Source of the DNA: Natronosalvus hydrolyticus
Lineage (GTDB): Archaea; Halobacteriota; Halobacteria; Halobacteriales; Natrialbaceae
NCBI GenBank assembly: GCA_025517525.1
Contig: JAOPJZ010000030.1
Span: 1-37,996, forward strand
Length of the DNA: 37,996 nt
Direction: 5' to 3'
The position numbers and the translations under genes were made by a program. How positions within the stretch are numbered: position 1 is the first letter of the stretch; each line of letters starts with the position of its first letter. Of this stretch, positions 36,335-37,996 are shown in pieces. Under the pieces are notes generated by a model. That model made no database searches. It was not told the origin of the DNA and worked only from the letters and a program-made list of their open reading frames with translations.

Positions 36335-37096
36335 ATGTGTGCGAAAACGACGGGGGGCTCCGAGGAAGCCAAACGCCGTGCGGGGGAACGGGCAGCGAAG
36401 GCGGTCGAAGACGGAATGGTCGTCGGTCTCGGAACGGGATCGACCACCGCGTATGCCATCGAGGCCATCGGCCGGGCGGTCGCTGACGGCCTCGAGGTCC
36501 AGGGGGTTCCGACCTCGTTTCAGTCTCGCCAGCTCGCACTCGAGTGGGAAATTCCCCTGACAGAACTCGATGCGGTTTCCGGGGTCGATCTGGCAATCGA
36601 CGGGGCCGATCAGGTTGTTGATACTGCAGAGCAGGTCGTCGAGACGGGTGACGATACGGGGGAACCAGCGAGCGAGCACGCTGGAACCGATGGCGACCTG
36701 ATCAAAGGTGGCGGCGGGGCACACACACGCGAGAAACTGATCGCTTCGGCGGCCGACCGATTTCTCGTCGTGGCTGACCCCTCGAAGTGTACCCCCGTCC
36801 TCGAGCGACCGGTTCCAGTCGAAGTGATTCCCGCCGCACACTCCGTCGTCGCCGACCGCGTTCGTGACCTCGGTGGCGAGCCGACCCTCCGACTCGCCAG
36901 CCACAAAGATGGCCCGGTCGTCACCGACAACGGGAATTTCGTGCTCGACTGTGCGTTCGGTCCGATGGGCGACCCGAAACCGCTCGATGGGGCGCTGGCC
37001 TCGACACCGGGTGTCCTCGAGCACGGACTGTTCCTCGAGATGGCCGATATCGTCTACATCGGGACTGAGGAGGGCGTCGACGTTCGTCAGTACTAA
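36335..37096 (+). CDS. rpiA: Ribose-5-phosphate isomerase A
   Basis: A 253-residue enzyme that interconverts ribose-5-phosphate and ribulose-5-phosphate. It shows GLGTGSTTAY (31-40, phosphate loop), DLAIDGADQV (85-94, catalytic Asp), DLIKGGGGAHTREK (121-134, catalytic Lys) and VVTDNGNFVLD. About 25 acidic residues (95-120) are inserted between the GAD and KGGGG motifs, which are separated by only a few residues in bacterial enzymes. The start follows from TATA spacing and from the family. The AT-rich stretch after the stop (about 37097-37160) is a likely terminator region. Confidence 0.95.
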   Translation: MCAKTTGGSEEAKRRAGERAAKAVEDGMVVGLGTGSTTAYAIEAIGRAVADGLEVQGVPTSFQSRQLALEWEIPLTELDAVSGVDLAIDGADQVVDTAEQVVETGDDTGEPASEHAGTDGDLIKGGGGAHTREKLIASAADRFLVVADPSKCTPVLERPVPVEVIPAAHSVVADRVRDLGGEPTLRLASHKDGPVVTDNGNFVLDCAFGPMGDPKPLDGALASTPGVLEHGLFLEMADIVYIGTEEGVDVRQY

Positions 37097-37212
37097 GTAG
37101 CATCTCAATATCAATCTGATACTAATTTTGTAGTAATTCGATAGTGTTCTAATACCATAGCCGAAATAGTCTCCCACATCGGATCGGAGATTCCGAACCT
37201 GCCGATCATGTC

Positions 37213-37611
37213 CTATTTGTCGAGTTTCGCCTCGTCGTCACCACCGACCACTGCCCAGACGATGTAGACAACGCCAAGCACCCGTGTCAACGGGAGGACC
37301 CAGGGTTTCACCTCGATAGCGTCGGGATTCTCGTAAGCGCTGGCGAGTGCCAGATCGAGGACGACTCGAGGGGCTGTGAGCGCGACCAGTCCACACACGG
37401 AAAGCGTCCGGGTGACGATTGGCATGCGCCACCGGTTTCCGATCGCAAACCAGACACAGACGAGTCCCTCGAGTCGGGCCAGCGGAATCGTCCACGAGCG
37501 TAACTCGGCCGTCTCGGGGTTTTCGAACGCCCGGCGCTCTCCCCAGTCGATGAAGCGGTCGGGAAACAGGGCCTCGAGGATAGCGAAGGCGATAACTACC
37601 GGTCTGAACAT
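37213..37611 (-). CDS. Small membrane protein with internal duplication
   Basis: A 132-residue protein. It carries two copies of a roughly 40-residue unit, one with FENPETAELRSWTIPLARL and one with YENPDAIEVKPWVLPLTRV, each followed by a membrane segment (EGLVCVWFAIG; LGVVYIVWAVVGG). A first membrane segment is FRPVVIAFAILEALF and another surrounds LSVCGLVALTAPRVVLDLAL. I do not recognise a named family. ATG at 37611 was chosen over one five codons upstream. It is a single gene, convergent with rpiA. Confidence 0.75.
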   Translation of the reverse strand: MFRPVVIAFAILEALFPDRFIDWGERRAFENPETAELRSWTIPLARLEGLVCVWFAIGNRWRMPIVTRTLSVCGLVALTAPRVVLDLALASAYENPDAIEVKPWVLPLTRVLGVVYIVWAVVGGDDEAKLDK

Positions 37612-37940
37612 ACGTCTCCAGGCCACGAGTGTGCAGAAAAACCTGAGGCTTCCTTGCAGTTAGCTGGGAACGCGGACGTCATGGAGTACTGCGCACTGTA
37701 TTAATTGCAACTACCGTTGCGAGGAAGAAGCCGATACATGCGGATGCCCATGTACCTTTTTCTCGTCGGGTTCGCTCGCGTCGCTCGCTCACCGCTCCTC
37801 CAAAAATCTACGCTAAAAAGGCCGCTCGCTCCCGTTGGTCGCTCACGGGTGCAGCGCTTGCACCGCGGGTCGGGTACTCACTGCAGCACCTGTACTGAGC
37901 ATTTTCTGGTAGCACTACAGAAAGTGTGGAAACTATGTCA
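37612..37940. other. Intergenic region, no gene seen
   Basis: There is no supported reading frame. A small inverted repeat gcaac-tacc-gttgc lies near 37706-37720, and a ggtgca-gcgct-tgcacc hairpin near 37847-37863. The ctcgct-rich stretch 37770-37850 is a type of sequence often seen in haloarchaeal intergenic DNA. Confidence 0.4.
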
Positions 37941-37996
37941 TTCTACAGGCGGTTCAAGGCGAGTGCCTCGGGGCTTGACCCCGAGGGTGAAGCCGA
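37941..37996 (+). mobile_element. Probable IS200/IS605-type element end, runs off the window
   Basis: The window closes with ggcggttcaaggcgagtg and a perfect 8-bp-stem hairpin (cctcgggg-cttga-ccccgagg, 37966-37986). This looks like the subterminal hairpin of an IS200/IS605 or tnpB element end as found in haloarchaea. The transposase gene, if present, lies beyond the window. Confidence 0.45.

Noticed and set aside
36239..37177. 312-codon open frame antisense to rpiA
   Set aside because: rpiA has complete catalytic motifs on the plus strand; the antisense product has none.

Overview
The window is chromosomal DNA of a halophilic archaeon. The evidence is the very acidic predicted proteins, high-GC coding sequence full of CTCGAG, archaeal information genes (SRP54, TFB, MCM, Rio1, XPD-type helicase), Tat lipoproteins, and TATA boxes placed about 28 bp from start codons (leaderless promoters). 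The style resembles the Natrialbales, but that placement is inference. No rRNA, CRISPR array or intact transposase is present. There is one tRNA (Pro, UGG).

Layout. 1-3060: an apparently orphan VapB-like antitoxin beside a hairpin scar, then DUF1684, a small membrane protein coupled to a YfcE-type phosphoesterase, and an AEC-family carrier. 3294-10110: srp54, a Tat lipoprotein, the UPF0201/UPF0200 pair, NAD-dependent DNA ligase ligA and rio1. 10291-16551: a tfb gene, a transposase-free IS200/605-like element, and an mcm gene carrying three inteins (open reading frame 1590 aa, extein 700 aa). 16820-24233: tRNA-Pro with a partial duplication of its 3' end, a DUF7504-type protein, an archaeal Ski2-like helicase, two exported or membrane proteins (one with a cytoplasmic winged helix), a palindromic repeat element, a small secreted protein, a cupin, cspA and a two-TM protein. 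24341-27387: carbonic anhydrase and hemL diverge from a 941-bp gap. 28008-37611: XPD/DinG-like helicase, a Tat-lipoprotein ThiB-like binding protein with a large acidic insert, an AI-2E family protein, DUF5518, a MacB-type ABC pair, rpiA and a small membrane protein. The window ends in a hairpin that looks like an insertion-sequence end.

The most interesting region is 25213-25955. It holds three good and two degenerate matches to haloarchaeal origin recognition boxes with their G-strings. They surround two AT-rich stretches that carry repeated TTACTAG motifs, and the whole is bracketed by two inward-facing copies of a hairpin-plus-tail repeat. This reads as a replication origin, yet no orc1/cdc6 gene lies beside it or anywhere in the window. 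The same window also carries mcm, ligA and an XPD-type helicase.

A second notable item is a pair of 81-bp palindromic elements (22157-22237 and 27681-27761). They have the same 35+11+35 design, and their sequences have diverged with paired, compensating changes. The hemL stop codon also sits inside a 24-bp tandem repeat present four times, each copy being an in-frame copy of the gene's last seven codons plus stop.
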